Source of the DNA: Siderastrea siderea
Taxonomy: Eukaryota; Cnidaria; Anthozoa; Scleractinia; Rhizangiidae
Length of the DNA stretch: 64,000 nucleotides
Direction of reading: 5' to 3'
NCBI GenBank assembly: GCA_964030785.1
Contig: OZ034969.1
Span: forward strand, 48,309,701 to 48,373,700
In this document: positions 11,523 to 33,469 of the stretch, piece by piece
How positions within the stretch are numbered: the stretch's first letter is position 1
Layout: each line of letters opens with the position of its first letter
Made by a program: the position numbers and the translations under genes
The notes under the pieces: model-generated
Told to the model about the DNA's origin: nothing
The model's database searches: none
The model's input: the letters and a program-made list of their open reading frames with translations, nothing else

Positions 11523-14500
11523 AAAATTAATTAATTTATATTAAAGTAATAAATTAATTTAATATCAAATAGATAAATATATCATTATCTATGATGCTGA
11601 ATATGGAAAAGGAACACACGACCTGGTATCCAACTATATTGCATGACAGGTCTTTGGCAATTTGACTTGTTACTTACCTTAACTTTACCTTTAACCAGCT
11701 TCTCCACCAAGTTATCAACAGCAACATTTGAAGGTGCACAGGCTAATACCTGGAAAATATTGAGTCAATAAACTTGAATGTCATAAATTTTGATTCTTAA
11801 CCCTTTCACTCCCAAGAGTGCCCAAAATCAAAATTCAAGACAAATTTCAAATTTCGTTTTGTAAAAAATTTAAATATAAATAGTACCATGTGAAAGCACA
11901 GCTGACGAGGTTTCATTTGAGTGGTCACACCGTAGGATTTCATCCACAGACTCAGAAGTTAGAACCGCCTTAAAGTCTCCATAACTGACTCTGGGAGTGA
12001 AAGGGTTAAATATTTCCCTTCAGTCAGAGCACCATAAGCACTAATAAAGATAAGTAAGCTCCTCTCCCTGAGAAGCCCCACCCAAGCAGCCCCATAAAAA
12101 TGCACCAGCAGCTGGCAATTTTGCCACCTACAGTCATTTATTACCCTGCTGCCTGGGTCTAGTATTACCCATTTTTTCCTTTCATGTTCTTCTTCTTCAT
12201 TTTTTCCGTCGGTCACTAGCCCTAGACTCCTGGTTTTTCACTTGGCCAAACAAATAGTTGTCACAAACTTCGGGTCTTTCTTCAGGTACCGGAGCACATT
12301 GTCCTTCTTTTGTATGTGAGACATTGTAATTTGGTTCTATTTTGGAGTTGAATTGTTTTCTGTCTTTTGTTTCTTTTGTTTTGCGTCATTCGTTCTCCGG
12401 TACTCACAGAAGGAACCCAAACTTCTGGCACGTCACTAGGGCTCATATCTGGAATGAGTGAATGTAATATATTTTGCACCCTGACGGGTGGGAGAAAAAC
12501 AGCAGGGTCTAATGCCCCTGGGGCTTTTCTTGTTTGCTGCTTACTTCACCCTGGATTTCCTCAGGAACCTCCACGCAGGCAGGGAAATCCAGTCCTTGCT
12601 GCCTACTTCTCAGATGTATTATGTTGGCTGTTACTACAAGTCATTTTGACAGCGCTGCCCAAGTTAAACTGAGTCTTGAGAAAAGTTGGTTACATTCAAT
12701 AACAACAACAAACAATAATAATCTAACTTGGAGTTTCCCTGGTCGGTCTTTTGCACACTCCAGGCTCAGCAAGTTTGTTCTACTCCAAGCAGGGGAAAAC
12801 AAGCTGAGTTACCTCATTCTATAGAAACTGGGTCTAAGCCTTGGCACTAATGAGCAAACTGGTTCAGTTTGATCTGGTGGACTGGATGGACCTTACCATG
12901 ACTGCGTGACCAGAGAGGCATTATACTGCCCACCTATGATGGACTTTATTTCTATAGCTGTCAAGGGGAGGGTAGTTTTACTCCTGTTATTGTTTTTTGC
13001 TCAAAAATCATAGTCATTTGAGTGCCAGTTGGGAATACCTATGAACCAAGTGTGACAAAACATTCAACAAATCAACCTTTTACCAATTTATGAACTTATG
13101 TTAATGCCATTATCAGTGCTCTTTGGGCTTGGTGTTTCTTAGGAACAGCAGGCTGAAAATGTTCTAGTCCCAGGGGCAAAGTCACTGGTTACCTTTATCT
13201 AAAATTTTTTTTTTAGTTAGTTATTTTTTTTTGTTTGTCCTGGTGTCATTGTACGTGCTAGGGTTCTTCGTGTTATTCAGTCTTTGATCATCTGATATCA
13301 CCAACTCTCCTGTTTGAGTGTTTGAAGGTTTCCAAAAAACAAGTGCAATGATTCTTGAATAAGTGTACCTCTGGCTATATCAAAATTCTGCCATGTTTCA
13401 CATCACTGATAAAAATCCAGACAATCCTGAAACAATGTTCACCTGCTGGATGCAAAATACTTTGAGTCCGCTATGCTGCACCCAACACTGCATTTCATGA
13501 CAAGTGAAACCCAGACCTTTAGCTGCCATGAGTAAATATAATGCCCAGTGTTTTTTGCTTTCATTTTCCCAAATTTCCTTGTTCATTTTGGCACTGTTTG
13601 TTTGTTCTTATGAGAGGAAGACACATTGTTGTCAAGGGAAGAAGTAAGTTCACTCATCCACAGGACGAGTGGAGGAAAAAAGCTACTCATTTTTGGTGAT
13701 TTTTCTCATTTTAGATGAGTGGACGACCATTATTTTGAGTGCTGCATTATATTATAAACTCTTCCAGTTACGACACCTCACCTTCATGTTTAGTTTCTTG
13801 ACAGCTTGCATGATGATCTCGACTACTGTTGTAGTTTTACCCGTCCCTGGAGGTCCATGAACAATGGCTACTTCTCTCTGACACAGGGCAAACTGCACTG
13901 CTTGTTTCTGTGAATCATCAAGATCTGGATTGAAAAATGTGCAAGGGATTTCCCCTCCTTCTGTAAATGGCCTGATTTGTAATGGAGGCCCAGGAGACAG
14001 ATTCCCAAACAGGACATCAATCAAATGAACAGCAGGTCCTTGTCTGTATTTTGTTAAGGCATCAAGAGCACTGCAGGGATGAAAAGCAGATTTTAACCTT
14101 CAAAAGTGAAAGCTTTCATGTTGCTGTATCAACCTTCCCTAACTGCTGCTTTTTTGGAGGCTGGGGATTGCTATGGTCATGTACACTCCGCTATTTTAAG
14201 TCCTGAAAAGAACTATCAAGCTCTTTTCACATGCCACTGTGTATCTCCTGTAGCACTAGCTTCTTTTAAACAAGATGATTTACTGTCATGTGTGGACATA
14301 TATAAGGTTGCTAATCAGCATCAGCACCAGGGCTGAAAAAAAAAAAAACATTTCCTGCCTAGCAGGAAATCTGTCTTGCCAAACTAATTAGACATATAAA
14401 TGACAATCTGCAATAATGGACACCTCACCCTTCTTTAGTGCACAACATACCAAAAGGTATACAATGCATTAATAGGGAATGTTCAACTCACAGTTACCAG

Positions 14501-17057
14501 TAAGTTGCAAGTTTACTTAAACGAAGAGAGCATTTTTTATAGAAAAGGATGAGTAAATGACTGCTTATTTTGAATGCCTTTAAAAGTGAGATTAGTAAAG
14601 AAGCATGATCTTGACAAATCACCATGCAAAAACTGTGAGAGGTGGAATTTCAAGTTCCTTGTTTGTAATCAGCACCTTTTGATCCTTTTATGAGTGATGT
14701 CATTTGCCAGTTTGACAAGTTTAAATGGCCCATCATCATCAAATGTCAGGCTGTCAGCTGTTTCATCAAATGCTACTGTGACAGCTGTCTGTGTGACACG
14801 GCTGACAATTCCAGATGCAATGTCACTAGCTTTGTTTACTGCATTCAACCAACCAAGACCAACTATATCTCCTGAGCAAAATATAATCAATAATGTTGAT
14901 TATTATAATTAAATCAAAGACACCACATGTCTACTGTATTTTTAAAATTAAATTCCAGCTCTGGGTGGGAAATGTGAGGGAAATGCACCATTCACAGCAA
15001 AAACCACTGTACACACAGTGATTAACTTCAGATCCTTCATCCAAGGGAACGTACTGGATCATAAATCTGATGATCCATTTTCAGATTGCTCAGATCAGTG
15101 ATCTGATGAATCCTTGTCCAGAGTGGATTCGATAGATCACTGATCTGAAAATAGATTTGCTCAAAGGAATGCAATGGATCAAAAAGCCTGATCCACATCC
15201 TCCCAAAGAAATGCATTCTAAGTTGTCAAATTATCCTTATAAAAGCAAAATTAATCCATGTTGTATCTTCTAGTCCAAATTTTTCTGTTTGCAGACCCTC
15301 TTTGGCATTGTGGGATAAGTGAAACTGAGGAATTGCTCTGGTTTATCATGCTGGATCATGAACCTAAACACGAATAGTTAATAATCAACGAGAATCAGTA
15401 ACATAATGTCGCATTCAAATGATTGCTAGACCTCAGATAAAGGTGCATACCTCAATGAATAATGGGGGCAATTGTTTAAAATTAGACCTGATAGACCAAG
15501 CATTTATGGGAACCCAGCATTACTAGGGAGTATCATTTATTGGAACCTAGTAATAAATTGATCCCAGTATTAACCAGGTCCAACATTTATCTGAAACCAG
15601 CTTTAACTGAGTACAGGGTTTATTTGAAGCCAGTGTTAACTGCATTCTGGGGCCCAGTGTTTATAAGACTCGAGAAAAATATGGGACTCACAACTTTTGA
15701 CAAAATGGCAATTGGTGGAAAGCTAGATACCAGGACGCTAAGCAAACAATGTTTTTAAACATTTGTTTGATAAAAATGGAGACCTTTCCCTGTTTCCAAA
15801 GATACATTTTACGGGTGACCCTAAAACGTGGAATGACGGAATGACGGAACGGCAGAACGGCGGAAAATCACCCCAAATCCTAAAACATGGAACGGCGGAA
15901 AATCACCCATAATCCTAAAATGCGGAATGGCGGAAAATCACCCATAATCCTAAAACGCGGAACGGCAGAAAATCACCCATAATCCTAAAACGCGGAACGG
16001 CGGAAAATCACCCATAATCCTAAAACGCGGAAAACAAAAATAGATGGCACTTATTCGCTTTCACGGGATTCATCGTGAAGAAAAACAGTCATGCTAAGCC
16101 AAATGACGTTAATGGTGTGAATGCTCGTCTCTCGCGCTCAGTTATTAAAATAACGCCTATTATGCAGGCTACAAGTCAATCATTTGGCTCAAAATTACAA
16201 GGCATTGCATGCCATGAACATACATGTTCTTCTCCCTTTTCAAAAATGTGGAATTGCCATAATTATCTCTCTTCTTTGATCCTCATGTTTTAGTCAGAAC
16301 ACCTTCGAATTCCTCAGATATTAAATTTCCTAAATTTTCATGGGTGATTTTCCGCCGTTCCGCGTCTTAGAATTATGCGTGATTTTCCGCGGTTCCGCGG
16401 TTTAGGATTATGGATGATTTTCCGCGGTTCCGCTTTCTAGGATTATGGGTGATTTTCCGCCATTCCGCGTTTTAGGATTTGGGGTGATTTTCCGCCATCC
16501 GTCATTCCGCCCTTCCGCGTTTTAGGGTCGCCCCATTTTACTAGTTCTCATAACGTTTTAAAGAAACTAATTTACAGCCTGCACTTGTCATTCTTCCCCA
16601 ATTCCACAAGTGATAACTCTGTGGAAACACTCAAATAAATGCAAATCTTCCCGGCTAGACGGTCACTTATTTGGATTTCATTGAACAAAAAAATAGTCTT
16701 ACTTTCATATGCCTCGTAAGCGTTCAATTCAGGGATACGTAAATAAATGGCCAGGTATTTTGAAATCTCTCCATGTTCCCTGTTTTTTTTTACTATGAAA
16801 TTACCTGGAGTAAGCGAATGTGAAGGAAGTTTTCCATCGGATCCCGGCTGGTTGATCTCAAAAGTCAGCAGATATCTTCCGTATAATCCAGTTTTCCGGC
16901 TCCGAATACGAAGTTTTAAAAGACAAACACCTCTCTTTTGAAGTTCCTTTGGACTTAAATTTTCCTGGAGAGATTTTGTTTCTTCTATTTCGGCCTTCCT
17001 TTCTAAATTTAAAAGAGAGATTGTTTTCTCTACAAACTGAGAAACGTCGGCCGCCAT
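3918..17057 (-). CDS. IGHMBP2: IGHMBP2 (SMUBP2), SF1 UPF1-like RNA/DNA helicase, 11 exons
   Basis: ATP-dependent 5'-3' helicase of the UPF1 group of SF1; the human orthologue associates with ribosomes and tRNA factors. My exon model, in transcript order: 17057-16805, 14871-14676, 14070-13782, 11749-11678, 11482-11354, 10233-9965, 9312-9166, 8400-8097, 7439-7316, 6350-5622, 4468-3918. All junctions are GT-AG with matching phases and give 1020 codons plus stop; the human protein is 993 aa. The start is the first in-frame ATG ([11 protein letters not shown], Kozak AAAATGG). Motifs: Walker [10 protein letters not shown] at residues about 222-230, Walker B DEAA at about 384-387, motif III region [10 protein letters not shown], motif [17 protein letters not shown] and [13 protein letters not shown], an R3H domain near the end of exon 10, and a C-terminal AN1 finger with [13 protein letters not shown]. 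Unusually, a CxxC-x11-HxxxC finger starts at residue 849, between R3H and AN1. The introns hold many repeats. Confidence 0.97.
4946..5050. mobile_element. 105-bp MITE, TTAAGCCCTGG family
   Basis: It lies in the last IGHMBP2 intron. The ends TTAAGCCCTGGGCAAACGGT and the inverse of ACCGTTTGACCAGGGCTTTAA pair almost along the whole element, which can fold into one hairpin around a TTTCAGAGCTTCTTTCC centre. TTAA is present at both edges. Confidence 0.75.
5058..5420. repeat. Degenerate tandem copies of a MITE interior
   Basis: The block GGTCACAC..AGGAT..CATCCACAGACTCA..GAAC..CCTTG recurs three or four times in diverged form across this intron stretch. The same block forms the inside of the TTAACCCTTTCACTCCC elements at 11797-12009 and 30989-31200, so these look like decayed tandem or multiple insertions of that family. 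Confidence 0.55.
6484..6671 (-). mobile_element. tRNA-derived SINE-like element, copy A
   Basis: In IGHMBP2 intron 9. Read on the minus strand it has a pol III A box (TAGCTTAGTTGGTAGAG) and B box (GGGTTTGAATCCC) spaced as in a tRNA (6551-6626), followed by GAAGCCCCGAAAATC and a tail ending in GATGGTCACATTC. The acceptor stem does not pair and the anticodon arm is imperfect, so it is not a functional tRNA gene. A second copy in opposite orientation lies at 6747-6945. Confidence 0.8.
6747..6945 (+). mobile_element. tRNA-derived SINE-like element, copy B
   Basis: Same family as copy A, inverted. The A box TAGCTCAGTTGGTAGAGC and B box GGGTTCAAATCCC lie in the tRNA-like part 6790-6867, and the tail ends with GATGGTCACATCTTCATTT. 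A further tail fragment of the same family sits between the copies at 6671-6727. Together the two copies make an inverted repeat with arms of about 190 bp in the IGHMBP2 pre-mRNA. Confidence 0.8.
7185..7245 (-). repeat. Possible tRNA-derived repeat fragment
   Basis: On the minus strand GGGTTCGATTCCCGTCAGGG resembles the T arm and 3' end of a tRNA. No clear A box is found at the right distance upstream, so this is at most a SINE fragment. It sits just 3' of the exon ending at 7316. Confidence 0.3.
7692..7903. mobile_element. MITE, TTAACCCTTTAAGGCCTGG family, copy 1
   Basis: The left edge TTAATACTTTAAGCCCTGG and right edge GGGCTTAGAGGGTTAA are inverted and bounded by TTAA. The interior (TATAAAAATGCATATTCT, then TCTCCATACAT and GACATCTTATCCT) matches the second copy at 29498-30054 in the PLK1 gene. 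Confidence 0.75.
10280..10870. repeat. Degenerate repeat units in IGHMBP2 intron 5
   Basis: Two or three diverged copies of a unit containing CTATCCAGGAAG, AATAGGGAAA, TAGGGT, CAAGGGA and GGTGGTGGA fill this part of the intron (for example 10285-10470 and 10680-10860). No inverted ends were found. The rest of the intron shows nothing recognisable. Confidence 0.55.
11491..11524. repeat. (AAAT)n microsatellite
   Basis: A run of AAAT units in the IGHMBP2 intron just upstream of exon 5, followed by an AT-rich stretch to about 11585. Confidence 0.85.
11797..12009. mobile_element. MITE, TTAACCCTTTCACTCCC family, copy 1
   Basis: TTAACCCTTTCACTCCCAAG on the left faces CTGGGAGTGAAAGGGTTAA on the right, with TTAA at both edges. 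The interior matches in inverted order the element at 30989-31200, including ATTTCATCCACAGACTCAGA and TGGTCACACC. Non-coding. It lies in IGHMBP2 intron 3. Confidence 0.85.
12010..13781. other. Remainder of IGHMBP2 intron 3
   Basis: No gene or clear mobile element recognised. The open frames near 12282-12824 have no family features and are treated as chance. Confidence 0.5.
15813..16534. mobile_element. Foldback transposon with 35-bp subterminal repeats in IGHMBP2 intron 1
   Basis: The two ends are GGGTGACCCTAAAACG and the inverse of GGGGCGACCCTAAAACG. The flanks are identical, ATTTTAC at 15806-15812 and 16535-16541, a 7-bp target-site duplication. Inside the left end, about five units of 34-35 bp reading GGAAAATCACCCATAATCC then TAAAACGCGGAACGGC run to about 16033. 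Five inverted units fill about 16336-16525. The centre (about 16035-16335) is unrelated, with no usable ORF. This is the classic architecture of a foldback element. Confidence 0.9.
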
Positions 17058-20000
17058 TTTGGGACACAACAATGTAACGTAAATAACACATTACCTAAAA
17101 ACGCTGGTTATTGTCATGGCAGGCTGGGCTCGAATCCAGTTTCGGGACAGTATACGTAGTCTTACATGACATATAAGCTGCAGTTGAAGAAGGCTGATAT
17201 ATCAGTAGGTTTGCACATGCAGAGGTTTTTGTATAAATTATTTGTATGTGGTGATTCAAGGCCTTTTAGTTCAAAATGGTGACAAGTCTACCAGAAGCTA
17301 GACTAGAACCTGTCAAAAGTGGATCACGTGATGTTAAAATCTCCAAATGTCTTGGATATTCCAAAAGATGGTAAGCTTGATCATGAGTGTCTCTTGGCGT
17401 AGTCTGTTCCAGGCTCTCAGAAAATGAAAACTCAAATGCAAAATGGTGGGGGCATGGTAGTGTTGTGATTAGCGTGTTGGACTTCAGATCCGAAATACAG
17501 TGGCACTCAGGCGTTCCTACTGTGGGGAGCAACCCTGCAGTGGATTAGTATCCCATCCAGGGGGGAATAGCAATACTCTCAGATACTAGGTTATGCTCCA
17601 GCCACATGGGCTTCCTGTGGCTTCTTTGTGACTTTACCTCTTCCTACTTACTAAATGTGAAAATAAATGGCCTTATCTCTCCCTAACCCATACATGTTCT
17701 ATTTTCAAGTATGCTTTTTTTTATTTTACCGTAAACCCTACTATTCTGGAGCCTTTCAGAAAAAAGGCTTTCATTGGGGTGTACTACTGGAGACTTCACA
17801 GCCACACTTGTGGTGGAGTCACACACAGGCCATAAGGGGCCATTGGGGAATTGGGGGGGGGTAGTCCTTTGTATAAGCTATATCCCTGGGGTATGTACTA
17901 CCCCAAGTAGTAACGTTTTGTTACCCCTGCGTCATGCGTCTCTGATGCATAGAAATCCTAAAAGACACAAAGTAATCTGTCTTCAGGATGCACAAACGCG
18001 AACGTGCCATCATCGAGCAAATGCCCCATTTATGTAATTGCCCCCGCAGGGTTTTGGCCCAGAGGCCAAACCCCGAAGAAGCAGAATTGAAGTCCCCGCA
18101 TTATCATGGGAATTTATTGTTGTATACCAGACAAAATCTCGACTCGAACAAAGCGAGGCTCCCAGGTGGTCTTGGGAAACCGTAATATTTACACAAGCAA
18201 ATAAAGCGAACTGCGCATGTCAAGTAGATTTTGCAAGACCTGGCTAAATGCTACAGTACGGTAAATGTTGTTTTAAATGCTGATTTGCCAATAAAAAATT
18301 GTTTAACGGATCATTTGATCCAGAGTTCTATGTTTTTTGCAATTTTGTCTGCAAAGCAGCTCCAATTTTGATCAACTGATCGCCGTCAAGTCACGTGATG
18401 TGTCTGCAAAAGTTACATGCATGTGTCCATGCACACAAGAAAATCGAGAGTTTTTCGCTACTAAAAGCAAATGTATTGTTTTTTTGAATAAAATGTTTGG
18501 CTGGAAAAACCTTTTTGTCGATTGTTATGTCTATTTTACATAGGTGATGGTGGGGTTTAAGAAGCAACGCAACCTTTTGTAAACACGGACTAATTTGCAT
18601 AAGCGAGTTGAAATTTGATACACTACAAAACGGATGCACTAAATACAAAGTGTGAAATGCAAGTAGTCAAGTCCAGTTGACATTCCCTGGGCAAACTCCT
18701 TTCAACAAACTTTAATTGTTGCCTTGTTGTGTTTTTATAAACATTTGAAAAAAACGGTTTCAGTTGTGCAATTCTTGACAGCAATTTACTTTGTTATTGT
18801 TTGTGCTTATTTTACCTTGCTATTTTCAATAAAATTATAGAAAAGCGGGGGTAGCTGTAGTGACAACTATTACTAGTTTAGAATCTATAACACTACTTAC
18901 ATGTACTTCAAAAGAAAATATCTGTTGGCCCTAAAATATATCTAGAAGTGATTTCTGAGGGAAAAAGTACAAGCCTTTACTTGCATTACCAATAAATTTG
19001 ATCTGTTCCAAATGCTGCCATGTTTTTGTGATCGAGTGGTTACATATTTTGATGTCAAGAAGACCCTGGGAACGAGGTCATAACAAATGTGGAATAAAGC
19101 GCACTTCATACAAAGCTCACTGAAGCCTGCCATTTGTGATAGATGGGACTCATTGGTTTTAGTCTGGGACTCATTATTTTTCATGGGGTGAGTTCCAGGG
19201 AGTCACTTATGGCAAATTGCAACCAAAATCACTGCATTTGCTCTGAGAATGAGTATGGGTTTCAACCTTTTTACTCTGAAGGTCAGCTTAAAATGGGTAT
19301 GGAATTTACAGACTAGGTCTGAAAATGGGTAGAGATAATTTTTAGAAATGAGGTCTGAAAATGGGCATTGAAAAATTCTATACTTTGGTCAGAAAAAGGG
19401 TAAGGGATTATAGAACCGGGTAGCAATCCAGTTTTCATATCGCAGATTTGCATTGTGTGATCTCCAATTATCTCCTTTGTGTCCAAACTTGTAGTCTGTG
19501 GTTAATATCAATGTAAACAATTATTGAAAAATTATTTGTTTTAGTCACAAAGAAAGTTTAGGGTTTGGAGAACTGGGCGGTACACCGCCACCAAAAGTTA
19601 TGAGATAAACCATCAGTAATTAAAAGTGTTGCCTTCCTGATTCTTCATCACTTATAATTACAATGTACGTGGGTACAAATTCATATGTACTGTATGTGAG
19701 TGAGTGTCAGGATTAGTAATAGTGTACACTGTATTGTTTGTTGTTTCAGTTGTAAACGATGAGTGGGGAAGGGGGGGGGGGGGGACAAAAAACGGGACTT
19801 TGTTAAGAAAAAGGAAAACTTATTTGTGGGGGAGGGCTTATTAGAGGTGGGGTTCAAAGAGAATTTATGGTATCTATGCATTTTTCATAGTGTACTGACA
19901 CAGATTACCAAATAAGACATAACACAAGAGTGTGTATGGACCTGAAATTCTATCAAGTATAATCACCATTAAATCCTGTGAAACACCCTGAAAAGTTAAA
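17058..20000. other. IGHMBP2 side of the divergent intergenic region
   Basis: No gene found. A tRNA-like repeat fragment may lie near 17440-17530 (GTGTTGTGATTAGCGTGTTGG, wording typical of SINE heads). A degenerate repeat of GGTCTGAAAATGGGTA lies at about 19240-19420, and G-rich runs at 17847-17856 and 19765-19784. The IGHMBP2 promoter should lie just above 17057, but I see no clear core element there. Confidence 0.45.
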
Positions 20001-20182
20001 TACCGTACTTACTCGATTAAGCACTGCCCCCGATTAATATGATTTTTTAAATTGATTTTTGTGATTATTACGATTTTTTAAAAAGTGCCGCCCTCAAATA
20101 AGTGCCACCCCCGAATAAGCGCCACATATGAAACACTAAAAATTGAAAGAGTGCCGCGGCGCTTACTCGAGTAAATACGGTA
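20001..20182. mobile_element. MITE, TACCGTATTTACTCG family, copy 1
   Basis: Starts TACCGTACTTACTCGATTAA and ends CTTACTCGAGTAAATACGGTA, inverted to each other. The interior carries words such as AGTGCCGCCCTCAAATAAG and GAATAAGCGCC, which repeat the end sequence in diverged form. Same family as 34989-35433. Confidence 0.85.
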
Positions 20183-21273
20183 AGACACCCCCTTTAGTTG
20201 CCCCATGAAAATATGCACCTTTGACTTATTATTTAGTGACTGTTACCCATTTGATTTATTATTTAGTGACTACAGTATGCCAATTAGGAATTTACTTTTA
20301 GTTTTATTATGTGAAGTGATTTTGTAGTAACTCCATTGGAATCCAACTCCTCAGTAGATGGCAGGATGTCTCAGACTGACAAATGAGTGCTCCCTGATTC
20401 AAGCACCCATGGAATAGTTCTGATAGGTATTGGTTAAACAAATGATCCAATTGATGACAAGACATCAGATGAAGAACTAGCCCAAATGTAAGTCTTTTAC
20501 TAAGCAGTTTGCTGAACAAGTTCCTCTTGTCTTTTGTTTGACGGTTTTTATTGCTTTAAGACTGGCCGACTCAATAGCCATCTTGTGACATTTTTAGATC
20601 CATTTTTAGATCATTTTTACCTAAACAAGAGAAAATGTTGATTCCTTATTATGCTGTACTGACACTGCTATGTTGCTGAAAGCTTATGTCTCTTATTATC
20701 TCACTGTAATTCCCAAAAAATTGCTGAAATCTTTTCAGATCTTGGTTTGCTTCCATTGTGCAGTGCAATTCGTTTGTGGTTAAGTTGAAAACAATTCAGT
20801 TTTTCTTGGATAGTTGAAAAATTCAAAGCTGCAATTATAAAACAGAACACATTATATAATAGCACTTTTTCTAGTCAGAAAAAATGTGATAAATAAAAAT
20901 TAAATGAAAGTTTTAAATAGCTCGTTATAATTTATTTTCAATTACTTTGGAATGTTTTTAGTTAGTTTGACACACAAAATTGAATTAATTCTTTGTTCAA
21001 CAACAAATGTTTTTCACAGCTGGTAAGGTTAAATTATAAATACCCAGTAAAACAAATCATTTCAGTTTCAAACATAAAAACAGCATGCAATTCTTGTAGA
21101 AAAAAAGGCAACAAATATGTCAGTTTCCTTTATGTCATCTCCACGGGATCGGATTCGGAGGAAAAAAACAAAATGTAATTCGATTTAAATTCCTGTTACA
21201 GTGTGACGCATGATTTGACACAATGCAGTCCACAATGCATGTAAATTGCTTTGTTGCGTTACCCTGGAATTTG

Positions 21274-21377
21274 ATTGGTTGAGAAGATGCGTCTGCTGGG
21301 CATTGAGGAATCTGATTGGCTAGCGCTCCATAGGCAGTTTGTTTGAATGAGTTTCTAAACTGTTGAGCTTCTTCGAA
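21274..21377 (+). promoter_or_regulatory. Candidate PLK1 promoter: two CCAAT boxes and CHR-like motif
   Basis: ATTGG (inverse CCAAT) occurs at 21274-21278 and 21315-21319, both in a GATTGG context. The CHR-like TTTGAA lies at 21342-21347, and a variant TTCGAA at 21372-21377. The PLK1 start codon is 21588. In vertebrates, PLK1 and other G2/M genes are controlled by NF-Y on paired CCAAT boxes and by MuvB/DREAM on a CHR. The motif order fits this; the spacing is not exactly the usual 31-33 bp. Motifs are seen; the role is inferred. Confidence 0.5.
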
Positions 21378-21587
21378 CAGATCATTGCTTCCACGCGAAC
21401 ACACTGCTGGCTTTATACATTTCTTCGCGACGTTTGATCAGAATTTTCACAACTCTCGCATATCGAGGTCGTAGGTGAAAAGCTGAAAACGTTCTTCCTT
21501 TAAATCTTAGCTGTTTGCTTCGTACGCAGACAGCGGAATCGCCAAAGATAAAATTGCGAGCTTGAATTGCAGACGAACGAGTTGAAG

Positions 21588-31958
<10,371 letters not shown>

Positions 31959-32602
31959 TGCTTCAGAATCTAAACAGTCTTAGTCAACTTACAGTTCTTT
32001 AAGTGTCTTTCCTCCCGTACATCCTAATCACGCTAAAGCACAATCTTTGTCTCAAATTGTTTCTAAAATCTCAACTTGGTAACATTGAAATGACTAGAGA
32101 CTTGATTCAGGGAATGAAAGAGATTTATATTGTCTTATTTTTACTTATGAATTCATTAGCCCTATGGGTGGAGTTTTACCTTCAAGATACTTTTCGTACA
32201 TCAATGATCTATTTATTGTAGAATTTAACCAGATATAATTGATTGAAGGGCAACATTAGCTCTGTAAAAATTAGGCAAAAATGACTCAGCATTCTGTATT
32301 CAAGCTACTTGTTATTTAGAATTACAAATTACTTGGTTGTTATAAATTGTACATATATTTTCTGATTTTTTTATTACATTCTGAATAGTACTTTTGGGGC
32401 TTTGAATTAGCTTCGAGGGATGTGTCTAGTCTGAAATGTTGGCTGTCTCTGTGCAATTCAGGCTAAGTCAAATACAGTGGAGCCCCTAATATGACGAATA
32501 GCCAAGGGACTGACAAAATGTGTTCGTTATAACGGGGGTTCGTTACATCGGGGTTCTTTTCCTTACATTTCACTGTAAATGGTTTGACCCAAGAGTCATA
32601 TC
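31959..32602. other. PLK1 3' flank
   Basis: The 3' UTR of PLK1 should lie here. I find no canonical AATAAA in the first 500 bases after the stop. From about 32478 the wording (GAGCCCCTAATATGACGA, TTCGTTATAACGGGG) resembles a dispersed repeat with short inverted pieces. No second gene seen. Confidence 0.4.
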
Positions 32603-32823
32603 ATAATTCGGTAAATTGTGATCGTCCGGGTGAGTGTAGTCCTGAGAAGGACTGTTTGAGGTGACACTGACTGACGTTTCGACAACCTGAGCGGAAGTCA
32701 TCATCAGAGCCCTTGACTCTGATGATGACTTCCGCTCAGGTTGTCGAAACGTCAGTCAGTGTCACCTCAAACAGTCCTTCTCAGGACTACACTCACCTGA
32801 ACGATCACAATTTACCGAATTAT
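32603..32823. repeat. Near-perfect hairpin of about 220 bp
   Basis: The sequence from ATAATTCGGTAAATTG to CATCATCAGAG is repeated inverted to CAATTTACCGAATTAT, giving arms of about 105 bp with only two or three mismatches around a loop of about 7 nt near 32709-32716. The arms contain GACGTTTCGACAACCTGAG. No coding features. It looks like a recent foldback or snap-back insertion. Confidence 0.9.
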
Positions 32824-33469
32824 TACATTTTTACTGTGACTAGGCTGAAGAATATGGCTCGTGATATCGGTAATGGTTCCACTGCAGACCTGTTTGCACT
32901 CTTCTGATTCAGTGTCAAATATTTACAATGCTGCTTTCCATACCGTTGCCTCTTGTACAAGGTATTTGACAACTTTGCATGGTTTTCAGTTTACAGGTCA
33001 ATTACAATGACAGAACTGCGAGAGGTGGAGTTGTGACTTCTCCTTACACAATTCATCGATTTTATTGGTCATTTGAAACGGAAGCCATCAAAAACGTATA
33101 CGGCGTGTAGGACTGTAAGAGGAAAACACAATGCATGGCAGTTGTCATTCAAATTTGTTTTCAGAGTTCTGATGCCTTAAATTGATGGGATGATGACAAA
33201 TCCAGACAAACCAGCAACCGTGCATGTTGTTGAAAGTTTGGGATGACGGACATTTTCACTTCTACACAAGAAATAACCTTGACTTACTTCTTCTCGGTCA
33301 CTTGAGTGACCTTAAGGCAATTTCCTGACTAAATTTTGCCAACATAATTAATGAAATTACGTTTTTGCTGATCTACACGTACATGACGATGTACAATTCA
33401 AGGAATAGTAAGGAGAGGTCGCGAGAGGCATCGTTTATGTCGTCTTCCTTTCTTTTAATTTTCTTTTTA

